The position numbers were made by a program, and so were the translations under genes. This document shows, in pieces, positions 5,541-11,597 of a stretch of DNA of 12,915 nucleotides. Position 1 is the stretch's first letter. Each line of letters opens with the position of its first letter. The notes beneath the pieces are model-generated. The model worked only from the letters and a program-made list of their open reading frames with translations. It did no database searches and was not told where the DNA came from. The DNA comes from an uncultured Eubacteriales bacterium (GTDB taxonomy: Bacteria; Bacillota; Clostridia; Oscillospirales; QAMX01): contig URVL01000057.1 of NCBI GenBank assembly GCA_900551265.1, positions 1-12,915 of the forward strand, written 5' to 3'.

Positions 5541-5870
5541 CGCCGCGCCAGCGGCGGCCTTTGTTACTTTCTGCGAAAGTAACGCAAAAGCACTTTTGAC
5601 AGCCTTGCGGCCATCAAAAGCGCATTTGCGCCCTACGGGGTAGAGTGGGGGCGTTGCCCCCGCCGTCTGCGGACGGCTCCCCCAGCAGGGCTGCCCTTTG
5701 AAAAGGGCACCCTGCACCCCGCCTAAACTTTGACACTCGCCGTTGGGCAGGGGGGAAAGGCACAGCCTTTCCCCCCACCCGGCCAGTGTCCTCCGTGGGC
5801 CAAAAGTCAAGGGGTTCGGGTTGTATTGCCTTGCGGCAATCTCCACCCGCAGGTATGCCCCCTTGACTTT
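5541..5870. repeat. Cluster of inverted repeats upstream of the relaxase; presumed oriT/origin zone
   Basis: I find no convincing gene in 5527-5962; it is packed with hairpin-forming sequence. Perfect or near-perfect stems: CGCCGC/GCGGCG (5541-5556), GTTACTTTC/GAAAGTAAC (5563-5583), CTTTTGA/TCAAAAG enclosing GCC/GGC (5593-5620), GCGCA/TGCGC (5620-5631), GGGGGC/GCCCCC (5647-5661), GCCGTC/GACGGC (5662-5677), TGCCCTTT/AAAGGGCA nested in GCAGGG/CCTGC (5685-5715), GGGGGGAAAGGC/GCCTTTCCCCCC (5750-5776), and AAAGTCAAGGGG/CCCCTTGACTTT (5803-5870) enclosing ATTGCC/GGCAAT. The longest stretch without a stem, 5716-5749, contains TAAACTTTGACACTCGCC and is my best guess for the nick region. MOBV oriT sites usually lie just upstream of mob. 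Confidence 0.6.
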
Positions 5871-5882
5871 CGCCCCCGCTCC

Positions 5883-5967
5883 CCGTGACAGCCGTGACGA
5901 CCGTGACGGCTTTTTTGATACCGGGGGCGGTGCCGCAGAGGTCGTCACGGCCGTCACGGTCGTCACG
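5883..5967. repeat. Inverted pair of tandem 9-bp repeats (iteron-like) at the end of the RepA-like gene
   Basis: Three 9-base units of the form CCGTGACRR run through 5883-5910. Three matching units on the other strand run through 5941-5967, separated by 30 bases that include T6. Read leftward, the right block gives GTGACGACC GTGACGGCC. The block starts at the stop codon of the RepA-like gene. Tandem short repeats next to a replication gene suggest iterons or helicase/primase loading sites; a plain cruciform regulatory element is the alternative. Confidence 0.6.
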
Positions 5968-7117
5968 CCTGGGGAGGTTCCAGCGTCAGCCGAATACTTC
6001 TCCCGGCGTGGGTACGGGTGCTTTCGTAGCGGATATGGTACTCATAGGACAGCCGCCACGCCCGAACATTCAACCGCATCGCCAGGGCATTGGCTTTCAT
6101 ATCCACCTCCAGGGCGGCGGCAAGGTCGGTGGCCGTTCCGCTCCACTCTGGCCGCTCCGCCGTCACCAGGGCGGCCACGGCCTCTAAAACCGGGTCGGGC
6201 GGTTCCCTATACGGTTCTGTTTCCCGCCGTTCCAACTCCCACGCCAGCCGTTCTCCGTCCCGTTTCAGATAGAGGCGCTGGTCTTGCAGGTCACGCCCGG
6301 ATATGTCCAGCGTGGCGGCGCTGTCCGTTCTCCGCTCCTTTTGGAGCAGAAAGGCCCCGTCCGCTGCACCCATCAGGCCATTGGTGCCGGAGATCATATC
6401 AAACTTGTCGTCGGCCTGCTGCTTGCGGGTGTGGTGTACCAGCAAGAGGCAAATCCCCGTTCCATCGGCAAGGTGTTTCAGACTGGTTATCACCTTATAG
6501 TCGTCTGCGTAACTGTATTTCTCGGCCCCGGCCTCCCGGATTTTTTGCAGGGTGTCGATGATGATAAGCCGGGTGTCCGGGTGTTCCCGGACAAACCGAT
6601 TTAGTTGTTCCTCCAGACCGCTGTTTAACTGCTTGGCATAAATGGAGAGGTGGAGGTCTGCGGCGCTGTCCTCCCCGAACATCCGGTATAACCGCCCCTG
6701 CAAGCGGGGATAGTCGTCCTCCAGAGCCAGATAGAGGACGGCCCCCTGGCGGACTTCGTATCCCCACAGGGGGAAGCCCTTGCTCACATGGTAGGCCAGT
6801 TGCGCCATGAGAAAAGATTTGCCGACCTTGGGAGCGCCTACAAAGAGGTACACTCCCGGATAGAGTAGGCCCTCCACCACGGGGGGCTTGCCGGGGTACA
6901 CTTTTTCGTAGAGTTCGTTCATGGATAGGGAGGGCAGATAGGCCGGGTCGCTGACCCGGTCTATATGCCGCAGGATTTCCCTAAAATCCCGCTCTTGGGG
7001 CTTGTGTTCGGCCTGTTCCTCTGCTATACTTTGGTTAGGTTTTTGTGAGAGCGACTGTCCCCCGTCTGCGCCAACAGGCGGATATGGGACGGTCGTTTTC
7101 TCTTGTGATCTATCCAT
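5963..7117 (-). CDS. RepA-like AAA ATPase (RSF1010 RepA / DnaB-like helicase family)
   Basis: A 384-residue RecA-fold ATPase. Walker A GAPKVGKS is at 94-101. Walker B LIIIDTL begins at 184. An ALEDD motif, likely holding the catalytic glutamate, is at 131-135. The sensor-like segment LLLVHHTRKQQ is near 224-234, followed by GTNGLMGAADGAFLL, all typical of the hexameric RepA helicase group. The first 45 residues are polar and probably disordered. The C-terminal 80 residues may be a winged-helix-like DNA-binding part. GGAGG lies 8 bases before the ATG at 7117. The gene is 3 bases downstream of the MobC-like gene in the same operon. It probably helps unwind or replicate the excised circle during maintenance or transfer. 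No primase or initiator gene is seen, so autonomous replication is unproven. Confidence 0.85.
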   Translation of the reverse strand: MDRSQEKTTVPYPPVGADGGQSLSQKPNQSIAEEQAEHKPQERDFREILRHIDRVSDPAYLPSLSMNELYEKVYPGKPPVVEGLLYPGVYLFVGAPKVGKSFLMAQLAYHVSKGFPLWGYEVRQGAVLYLALEDDYPRLQGRLYRMFGEDSAADLHLSIYAKQLNSGLEEQLNRFVREHPDTRLIIIDTLQKIREAGAEKYSYADDYKVITSLKHLADGTGICLLLVHHTRKQQADDKFDMISGTNGLMGAADGAFLLQKERRTDSAATLDISGRDLQDQRLYLKRDGERLAWELERRETEPYREPPDPVLEAVAALVTAERPEWSGTATDLAAALEVDMKANALAMRLNVRAWRLSYEYHIRYESTRTHAGRSIRLTLEPPQA

Positions 7118-7120
7118 CTA

Positions 7121-7441
7121 TCAATCCTCCCTCATGCCGTCCATGATGGCGGCGATTAGTTCAATGTTGTCCATCAGTTCCTTGTCCACCCCGGCCCCGG
7201 CCTCTATCCGTTGCAGTTCGGCCAGCACAGCGGCCAGTTCGTTCCGCAGGGCCTTGTAGACCCTTGGATTGCCCTGCACCACCACTTCCCGGCACAGGAG
7301 CCGCCGGGTGATGTAGTCCTGTTTCGTCAGCCCGGAGAGGCGCACAGCGGTTTCAATTTGTGCGTCCTCCTCCGGGGACACCCGAAACGCCACAGTCTTG
7401 TTTCTCCATCGGTTCTTGTTGTCCCTGTTCTTCAGCGACAT
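7121..7441 (-). CDS. MobC-like ribbon-helix-helix relaxosome accessory protein
   Basis: A 106-residue basic protein. Residues 15-50 (KTVAFRVSPEEDAQIETAVR, then SGLTKQDYITRRLL) fit the beta strand plus two helices of ribbon-helix-helix proteins. The text 'F.VSPEE...I...A..SGLT..DYI..RLL' is what I know from MobC-type mobilization proteins. The C-terminal half is helical and would support dimerization or contact with the relaxase. It starts 3 bases after the integrase stop, with GGGGG 8 bases upstream of its ATG inside the integrase gene, so translation is probably coupled. The expected role is binding oriT and helping the MOBV relaxase open it. A purely transcriptional repressor role is the alternative. 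Confidence 0.75.
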   Translation of the reverse strand: MSLKNRDNKNRWRNKTVAFRVSPEEDAQIETAVRLSGLTKQDYITRRLLCREVVVQGNPRVYKALRNELAAVLAELQRIEAGAGVDKELMDNIELIAAIMDGMRED

Positions 7442-7444
7442 GAT

Positions 7445-8521
7445 TTAGGCCCCCTTTCGCTCCATGTCCAGCCTGTCCGCCATCTCCGTCTGCCGGGTGG
7501 GGAACAGGTGGGCGTAACGGTAAGTAATGTCGATACTCTCATGCCCCACCCGGTCAGCGATTGCCAGGGCCGTAAAGCCCATGTCAATCAGCAGGGAGAT
7601 GTGGCTATGCCGCAGGTCGTGTATTCTGATCCGCTTGACCCCGGCCTCTTTCGCTCCCCTGTCCATCTCACGATGGAGGTAGGATTTTGTTACCGTGAAG
7701 ATACGGTCTGTCGGCTCTACGGCGTACAGGCTCTTGATGTAGTCCTGCATTTCATCACAGAGGAAAGCGGGCATTTGAATGACCCGGTTGCTCTTGGGCG
7801 TCTTGGGGTCAGTGATAACATCCCGGCCCTTGATACGCTGGTATGACTTGGAGATAGTGACAGTCTGTTTCTCAAAGTCGAAGTCCGCCGGGGTGAGGGC
7901 CAGCAGTTCCCCCTCCCGCACACCGCACCAGTAGAGCATTTCAAAGGCGTAGTAGGAGAGGGGCTTGTCCATCATGGCCTCCGCAAATTTTAGGTACTCC
8001 GCCTTTGTCCAGAACAGCATTTCCCGGCTCTTTGGCTTGCCCATGTTCCCCACCTGGGCGGCGGGGTTGACTTTCAGATTGTAGTGCCGCACCGCATGAT
8101 TGAACACGGCGCTCAACTGGTTATGGAGCGTTTTCAGATACACCGGGGAATAGGGCTTGCCGTTCTTGTCCCGGTAATTGAGCATTTCATTCTGCCACGC
8201 TATGACCTCTTTGGAGTGAATGTCGCACATCTTCCGCTTGCCGAAGTAGGGCACCAACTTCTTGTAGAGGATATGTTCTTTCGTGCCCCAGGTGTTTTCC
8301 TTGATACGGCCCTTCATGTCCGCCACATAGACGGCCACGAAGTTCTCAAAGGTCATTTCCAGATCGGCGGTCTGCTGTTGCAGGAATGTCCGCTCCCACT
8401 CCAGCGCCTCCCGCTTGGTGGGAAAGCCCCGTTTCATCTTCTTGACCTTTTTGCCCGTCCAGTCCTCGTAGTAAAAGGACGCATACCATGTGCCCTTCTC
8501 CTTGTCTTTGTACGCTGGCAT
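7445..8521 (-). CDS. int: Tyrosine integrase of the element
   Basis: A 358-residue site-specific recombinase that would integrate and excise the element at the guaA 3' end. The N-terminus (residues 1-50, KGTWYASFYYEDWTGKKVKK) is an AP2-like arm-binding domain, followed by the SAM-like core-binding domain (about 55-160). The catalytic domain shows R202 in CGVREGELLAL, a lysine near 240-243 in DPKTPKSNR, HDLRH with H301 and R304, H327 in VGHESIDIT, and the nucleophile Y336 in RYAHLFP, so the full catalytic set is present. GGAGG stands 8 bases before the ATG at 8521. The gene follows the excisionase-like gene by 13 bases and is driven from the repressed promoter at 8776-8805. An arm-binding domain agrees with the paired TAGTATCA boxes at both ends. 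Confidence 0.95.
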   Translation of the reverse strand: MPAYKDKEKGTWYASFYYEDWTGKKVKKMKRGFPTKREALEWERTFLQQQTADLEMTFENFVAVYVADMKGRIKENTWGTKEHILYKKLVPYFGKRKMCDIHSKEVIAWQNEMLNYRDKNGKPYSPVYLKTLHNQLSAVFNHAVRHYNLKVNPAAQVGNMGKPKSREMLFWTKAEYLKFAEAMMDKPLSYYAFEMLYWCGVREGELLALTPADFDFEKQTVTISKSYQRIKGRDVITDPKTPKSNRVIQMPAFLCDEMQDYIKSLYAVEPTDRIFTVTKSYLHREMDRGAKEAGVKRIRIHDLRHSHISLLIDMGFTALAIADRVGHESIDITYRYAHLFPTRQTEMADRLDMERKGA

Positions 8522-8534
8522 TGCTGTTCCCTCC

Positions 8535-8723
8535 TTACTGCTCGTCCCGCAGTCCGTAGAATTTTTCCTCGAAGTAGCGCCTGCTCACCCGTCCGGGAAT
8601 GGTGATAAAGCCTTTCTGTTTCAGTTCCTCGTTCATCTCCCGCACCAGTTTGTAGGCGTATGGCTTGGAGATACCCAGTTCCCTGGCTACTTCCTCCGCC
8701 TTTACAAACAGTTCCTTGCTCAT
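8535..8723 (-). CDS. Excisionase-like small helix-turn-helix protein
   Basis: A 62-residue basic protein with a MerR/excisionase-type winged helix. LFVKAEEVARELGISKPYAY at residues 5-24 is the helix-turn-helix, followed by KLVREMNEELKQKG and a short wing with GRVSRRYFEEKFYG. I chose the ATG at 8723, because GGAGG lies 7 bases upstream (8732-8736). An in-frame ATG 16 codons earlier overlaps the promoter region and lacks such a site. It is the first gene of the leftward operon, directly before the integrase. In this position such proteins usually bend the att DNA and favour excision. A plain transcription factor is possible but less likely. Confidence 0.8.
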   Translation of the reverse strand: MSKELFVKAEEVARELGISKPYAYKLVREMNEELKQKGFITIPGRVSRRYFEEKFYGLRDEQ

Positions 8724-8775
8724 GCGTTTCACCTCCTTATTTTTGTTTCGCAAATATGTTAATACATCCATCCTT

Positions 8776-8805
8776 ATTATACATTAACACAAGTGTTAAT
8801 GTCAA
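8776..8805 (-). promoter_or_regulatory. Consensus promoter of the xis-int-mob operon
   Basis: On the minus strand a perfect TTGACA (8800-8805), an 18-base spacer and a perfect TATAAT (8776-8781) face the excisionase gene. The spacer is almost entirely occupied by the palindrome at 8781-8802, so this strong promoter should be silent when the repressor is bound. Confidence 0.9.
8781..8802. promoter_or_regulatory. 22-bp palindromic operator
   Basis: ACATTAACAC and GTGTTAATGT form a perfect inverted repeat around AA. It overlaps the edges of both -35 and -10 of the leftward promoter. The divergent XRE-family protein encoded at 8890 is the obvious ligand. Confidence 0.85.
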
Positions 8806-8837
8806 GAATTTATTTCGCATTTTTGTTAAATTTTATC

Positions 8838-8866
8838 TTGCATATTTCGCTTTTTTGCGCTATACT
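8838..8866 (+). promoter_or_regulatory. Promoter of the XRE repressor gene
   Basis: TTGCAT (8838-8843), 17 bases, TATACT (8861-8866), with a short leader to the ATG at 8890. It starts 33 bases from the -35 of the divergent operon promoter, an arrangement like the lysogeny switch of temperate phages. Confidence 0.75.
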
Positions 8867-8889
8867 ATTGGCAAAGGCGGTGGGATATT

Positions 8890-9447
8890 ATGACAGTCGG
8901 AGATAAGATAAAGAAAATCCGCACCTTTCGAGGCATGACACAAAAGGAATTGGGGCTTGCCGTCGGCTTTGAGGAAAAGGGAGCAGACAACCGTATCGCA
9001 CAGTACGAAACGAATTACCGTGTCCCCAAGCGGGAGTTGCTGGACAAGATTGCGGAGGCGCTGCGGGTAGACCGCCAGAATTTCTACACCATCGCCCCCG
9101 GCTCCGCCGAGGATTTCATGCGGACATTCTTCTGGCTCGACGAGGACAGCCCCGGCGCTATTCGCCTGTTCCAACTTGTCCGCAATCCAGGCAGGGCGGG
9201 GGCCGCTGATGATACCGCTGTACGGTACAATGACGGCGACGACTGGCCCGCACACCCTCCCGTGGGTATGTACTTCCAGTACGGCCTTGTGGACGAGTTT
9301 ATGCGGGAATGGCTTTTGCGCCAGCAGGAGTTACACGCCGGGGAGATCACCAGGGACGAATACTTTGAATGGAAATTGAATTGGCCGAGGACTTGCGACG
9401 ATTGCGGGAAATGTGAACCGAGCATTCCGTGGCGCAAAAATGAATAA
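8890..9447 (+). CDS. XRE-family (Cro/CI-type) repressor of the element
   Basis: A 185-residue regulator, the only rightward gene of the element. The helix-turn-helix domain occupies about residues 4-60: IRTFRGMTQKELGLAVGF, then RIAQYETNYRVPKRELLDKI, a classic XRE fold. The C-terminal 120 residues are acidic and rich in aromatic residues, with YFEWKLNWP near the end. They finish with CDDCGKC (C169, C172, C175), a possible metal or redox site. A weak GGTGGG precedes the ATG. It faces the integration/mobilization operon across a 166-base regulatory region with a perfect palindrome, so it most likely represses that operon and perhaps itself. I see no RecA-type autocleavage site or linked protease gene, so the inducing signal is unclear. 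A symmetrical terminator begins at the base after its stop codon. Confidence 0.88.
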   Translation: MTVGDKIKKIRTFRGMTQKELGLAVGFEEKGADNRIAQYETNYRVPKRELLDKIAEALRVDRQNFYTIAPGSAEDFMRTFFWLDEDSPGAIRLFQLVRNPGRAGAADDTAVRYNDGDDWPAHPPVGMYFQYGLVDEFMREWLLRQQELHAGEITRDEYFEWKLNWPRTCDDCGKCEPSIPWRKNE

Positions 9448-9504
9448 GACAAGCAAAAAACCGCCCTGCTGAATTTGTCGTTCAGCAGGGCGGTTTTGCT
9501 TGTC
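9448..9504. terminator. Symmetrical bidirectional terminator between the repressor gene and guaA
   Basis: CCGCCCTGCTGAA (9461-9473) pairs perfectly with TTCAGCAGGGCGG (9481-9493) around a 7-base loop. It is flanked by A6 on the left and T4 on the right, and the pairing continues into GACAAGC/GCTTGTC. It can end the repressor transcript rightward and the guaA transcript leftward. It lies inside the element, so the element supplies the nearest guaA terminator. Confidence 0.9.
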
Positions 9505-9545
9505 CTTTTGGGATTATTCTCTTGAGAGTACCGGGCGGACACAAA

Positions 9546-9564
9546 TAGTATCAATCCAGTATCA
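9546..9564 (+). promoter_or_regulatory. Right arm-type repeats, presumed integrase binding sites
   Basis: TAGTATCA at 9546-9553 and CAGTATCA at 9557-9564 repeat with the same 11-base period as the pair at 3621-3639. They lie about 60-80 bases inside the right core. Confidence 0.6.
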
Positions 9565-9623
9565 AGAGCCTTATGGACGGGCAAAAAAGCCTGTATTCAT
9601 GCGGGTTTGCGCCGTTTCGAGCG

Positions 9624-11174
9624 TCATTCCCACTCAATGGTTGCCGGAGGCTTACCAGTAATATCATACACAACTCGAGAGACGCCGCTGCCGGCCTTCA
9701 CTTCGTTTACGATTCTTGTTGCAACGCGAGATAGGAACGCATGAGAAAAAGGCACATAAACGCCGGTCATAAAATCGGTCGTGCTGATGGCTCTTAGCGC
9801 AACAACACTGCTGTAGGCACGAAAATCACCTACTACCCCAACACTCTTTGTATCGGTCAATACGGCGAAATACTGATCCGGTTTACGCCCGCGATATTTG
9901 CCCACTTCTTCTCGGAAAATCGCATCTGCCTCACGTAAAACGTCAAGCCGTTCTTTTGTCAATTCGCCGATGACGCGTACAGCAAGGCCAGGCCCTGGGA
10001 ATGGTTGACGCTCTATAAACGCTTTCGGCAGTTTCAACTGCCGTCCGAGCGTGCGCACCTCATCCTTAAAGAGTCCTCGCAACGGTTCAACCAATTCGGT
10101 AAACTCCATATTCTTCGGCAGTCCGCCGACATTATGGTGACTTTTAATATTGGCAGAATTATTTGCGCCGGACTCGATCACATCCGGATATATCGTTCCT
10201 TGCGCCAAAAAACGAATTCGTCCATATTTTTCTCTGAGGCGTTTCGCCTCATCCTCAAACACACGGATAAACTCTTCGCCGATGATCTTCCGTTTGCGTT
10301 CAGGCTCTGTAACGCCTGCCAGCTTTGTCAGGAACCGTTCTTCCGCATTGACACGGATAAAGTCCAAATCGCGATTTTGAAATGCCGCTTCCACCTCATC
10401 TCCCTCATTTTTTCGCATAAGGCCATGATCAACGAAAATCGCATGGAGCTGATCAGGGATGGCTTTTGCCAGAAGCGCAGCACAGACGGATGAATCTACG
10501 CCGCCTGAAAGACCCAATATGACATGTTCCTGTCCAACTTGCGTGCGTATTTGTGCGAGCAGACGCTGTTCAACGTCGCGCATGTCATAGTCTCCGCGTG
10601 CGCCGCACACACGATAAAGAAAATTATATATCATCTGCGTTCCATTTGGAGTATTTTCAACTTCCGGATGAAATTGTGTTCCAAAGAGGTGTTTGTCGGC
10701 ATTCCAGATCGCTGCATTAGGACAATTTTCGGTATGCGCGATGGAAATAAAGCCCTCCGGCAACGCACTGATCTGATCTGTATGGCTCATGAGGGCTATC
10801 TGCTGCGGTTCCAGACCTTCAAAAAGAGGAGTATCTGCATCTACTGTAACCGGCGTACGCCCGTATTCGCTCACAGCACAGGGCGCTACCATTCCGCCGG
10901 TAGAATATGCCATAAGCTGGATACCGTAGCAAATACCGAGAACGGGAATTCCCAAGTCGAAGAGTGCGGGATTGCAGCGCGGCGCTCCATCGCAGTAAAC
11001 GCTGTCGGGTCCTCCGGTCAAAATGATACCAATGGGAGACAGCGCACGGATTTCCTCAATCGGTAAGTCGCCGCGCTTAATTTGTGAAAGAACCTTGCAT
11101 TCGCGCACGCGCCGGGCGATGAGCTCCTTGTACTGCCCGCCAAAATCCAGCACCAACACCAACTGATTTTCCAT
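9624..11174 (-). CDS. guaA: GMP synthase (glutamine-hydrolysing)
   Basis: A 516-residue cytoplasmic enzyme that converts XMP to GMP with glutamine and ATP. The class I amidotransferase domain has the nucleophile in GICYG (Cys82), with His169 and Glu171 in FGTQFHPEVE. The ATP pyrophosphatase domain shows the P-loop SGGVDSS at 223-229. The C-terminal dimerization domain ends GKPPATIEWE, the usual family ending. The ATG at 11174 is preferred because GGAGG lies 7 bases upstream; an in-frame ATG 8 codons earlier lacks such a site. Length is normal for the family. The last codons coincide with the att core, so the element leaves the protein intact but with a TGA stop, whereas the displaced copy at 3509 has TAA. 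A consensus promoter lies at 11282-11310. Confidence 0.98.
   Translation of the reverse strand: MENQLVLVLDFGGQYKELIARRVRECKVLSQIKRGDLPIEEIRALSPIGIILTGGPDSVYCDGAPRCNPALFDLGIPVLGICYGIQLMAYSTGGMVAPCAVSEYGRTPVTVDADTPLFEGLEPQQIALMSHTDQISALPEGFISIAHTENCPNAAIWNADKHLFGTQFHPEVENTPNGTQMIYNFLYRVCGARGDYDMRDVEQRLLAQIRTQVGQEHVILGLSGGVDSSVCAALLAKAIPDQLHAIFVDHGLMRKNEGDEVEAAFQNRDLDFIRVNAEERFLTKLAGVTEPERKRKIIGEEFIRVFEDEAKRLREKYGRIRFLAQGTIYPDVIESGANNSANIKSHHNVGGLPKNMEFTELVEPLRGLFKDEVRTLGRQLKLPKAFIERQPFPGPGLAVRVIGELTKERLDVLREADAIFREEVGKYRGRKPDQYFAVLTDTKSVGVVGDFRAYSSVVALRAISTTDFMTGVYVPFSHAFLSRVATRIVNEVKAGSGVSRVVYDITGKPPATIEWE
9626..9635. repeat. Right attachment-site core inside the guaA 3' end
   Basis: ATTCCCACTC is identical to 3509-3518 and encodes, on the minus strand, the Glu-Trp-Glu codons of guaA and the first base of its stop. 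Confidence 0.85.
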
Positions 11175-11281
11175 TCGACTTCCTCCAAACTCTTTCATTC
11201 TGTTTGCCGCACATCATCTGTGTCAAAATCAAGCAAGAATCATCAAAACCATTAAAAAACTACACTTTTTTGTTATAATGT

Positions 11282-11310
11282 ATCTTAACATTCCGCATAA
11301 AATCTGTCAA
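11282..11310 (-). promoter_or_regulatory. Promoter of guaA
   Basis: On the minus strand TTGACA (11305-11310), a 17-base spacer and TAAGAT (11282-11287). The leader to the guaA ATG is about 100 bases. I see no purine-riboswitch core in it. The 423-base space between guaA and dapF otherwise holds the dapF signals and AT-rich sequence without a gene. Confidence 0.8.
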
Positions 11311-11486
11311 GGCATGCTGGCCGCGCCCGGCTTTTTTCAGGAAAATTTCTAAATCGTGCGCTATAAAGCAGATGATATCTGTTGGATACGATCAAAGCCT
11401 ATAAAACAACAGCAACCAAATATTATTTTAACTGTGCCAGACTTACAAATAGAGCCTTTTGGCCTGCTTATCCGCCTTTTTGGTTA

Positions 11487-11515
11487 TTGACAAACTAACA
11501 TGGGGCGAATATAAT
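11487..11515 (+). promoter_or_regulatory. Consensus promoter upstream of dapF
   Basis: A perfect TTGACA (11487-11492), a 17-base spacer and a perfect TATAAT (11510-11515). It faces dapF, but a terminator hairpin begins within about 10 bases of the expected transcription start. Confidence 0.9.
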
Positions 11516-11523
11516 AAAGAAGA

Positions 11524-11570
11524 AAGAGCAAGGGTGCTCCTTGGCAAGGGGTATGGTTTGCTCTTTTTTT
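11524..11570 (+). terminator. Intrinsic terminator in the dapF leader (attenuator-like)
   Basis: AAGAGCAA (11524-11531) pairs with TTGCTCTT (11558-11565) and runs into T7 (11564-11570). A second inner stem, CCTT/AAGG around GGC, occupies the loop. The whole transcript from the promoter to the T-run would be about 50 bases, too small for a lysine riboswitch. DapF expression must depend on readthrough or a regulator. Confidence 0.8.
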
Positions 11571-11597
11571 GTTTGTTGAGAATGATGGAGGGCGCAT

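Larger units (their letters stand above)
8746..8829. repeat. Repeated TTTCGCA...GTTAA boxes flanking the operator
   Basis: TTTCGCAAATATGTTAA at 8746-8762 and TTTCGCATTTTTGTTAA at 8813-8829 differ at 3 of 17 bases. A partial third copy, TTTCGCTTTTTTGCG, starts at 8845 between the -35 and -10 of the repressor promoter. The copies sit on both sides of the 22-bp operator and may be lower-affinity repressor sites or sites for the excisionase-like protein. Confidence 0.5.
3509..9635. mobile_element. 6.1-kb integrative and mobilizable element inserted at the 3' end of guaA
   Basis: The element is bounded by the direct repeat ATTCCCACTC, which coincides with the last codons of guaA. It encodes a tyrosine integrase, an excisionase-like protein, a MobC-like protein, a RepA-like ATPase, a MOBV relaxase, an XRE repressor and one cargo gene. 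Paired TAGTATCA boxes sit about 100 bases inside the left core and 70 bases inside the right core. The backbone is visibly GC-rich against both flanks, while the cargo gene is AT-rich. There are no type IV secretion genes, so transfer would need a helper element. The 3' end of guaA is a known integration site for genomic islands. Confidence 0.88.

Noticed and set aside
5523..5966. A 147-codon leftward frame from a GTG overlapping the RepA-like stop to a TGA overlapping the relaxase start
   Set aside because: The overlaps look operon-like, but the frame only translates the tandem 9-mers and hairpins into a biased Thr-Val/Pro/Gly-rich product without a fold. The inverted repeats explain the sequence better. 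A small real protein here cannot be fully excluded.
5541..5967. CRISPR array
   Set aside because: The repeats are short, inverted and of different sequences, without regular spacers or cas genes.
7211..7846. Long rightward frame opposite the MobC-like and integrase genes
   Set aside because: It is a shadow of two genes with recognised motifs and has no ribosome binding site.
10005..11066. Two rightward frames opposite guaA
   Set aside because: GuaA is complete and unmistakable on the other strand.
11175..11281. Purine riboswitch in the guaA leader
   Set aside because: The leader of about 100 bases shows neither the paired loop sequences nor the conserved core of purine aptamers.
11274..11337. 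Rightward extended -10 (TGTTATAAT) followed by a GCTGG/CCGGC hairpin and T6, a possible short RNA
   Set aside because: There is no -35, the stem has only 5 pairs including a G-U pair, and the T6 may be chance in AT-rich DNA.
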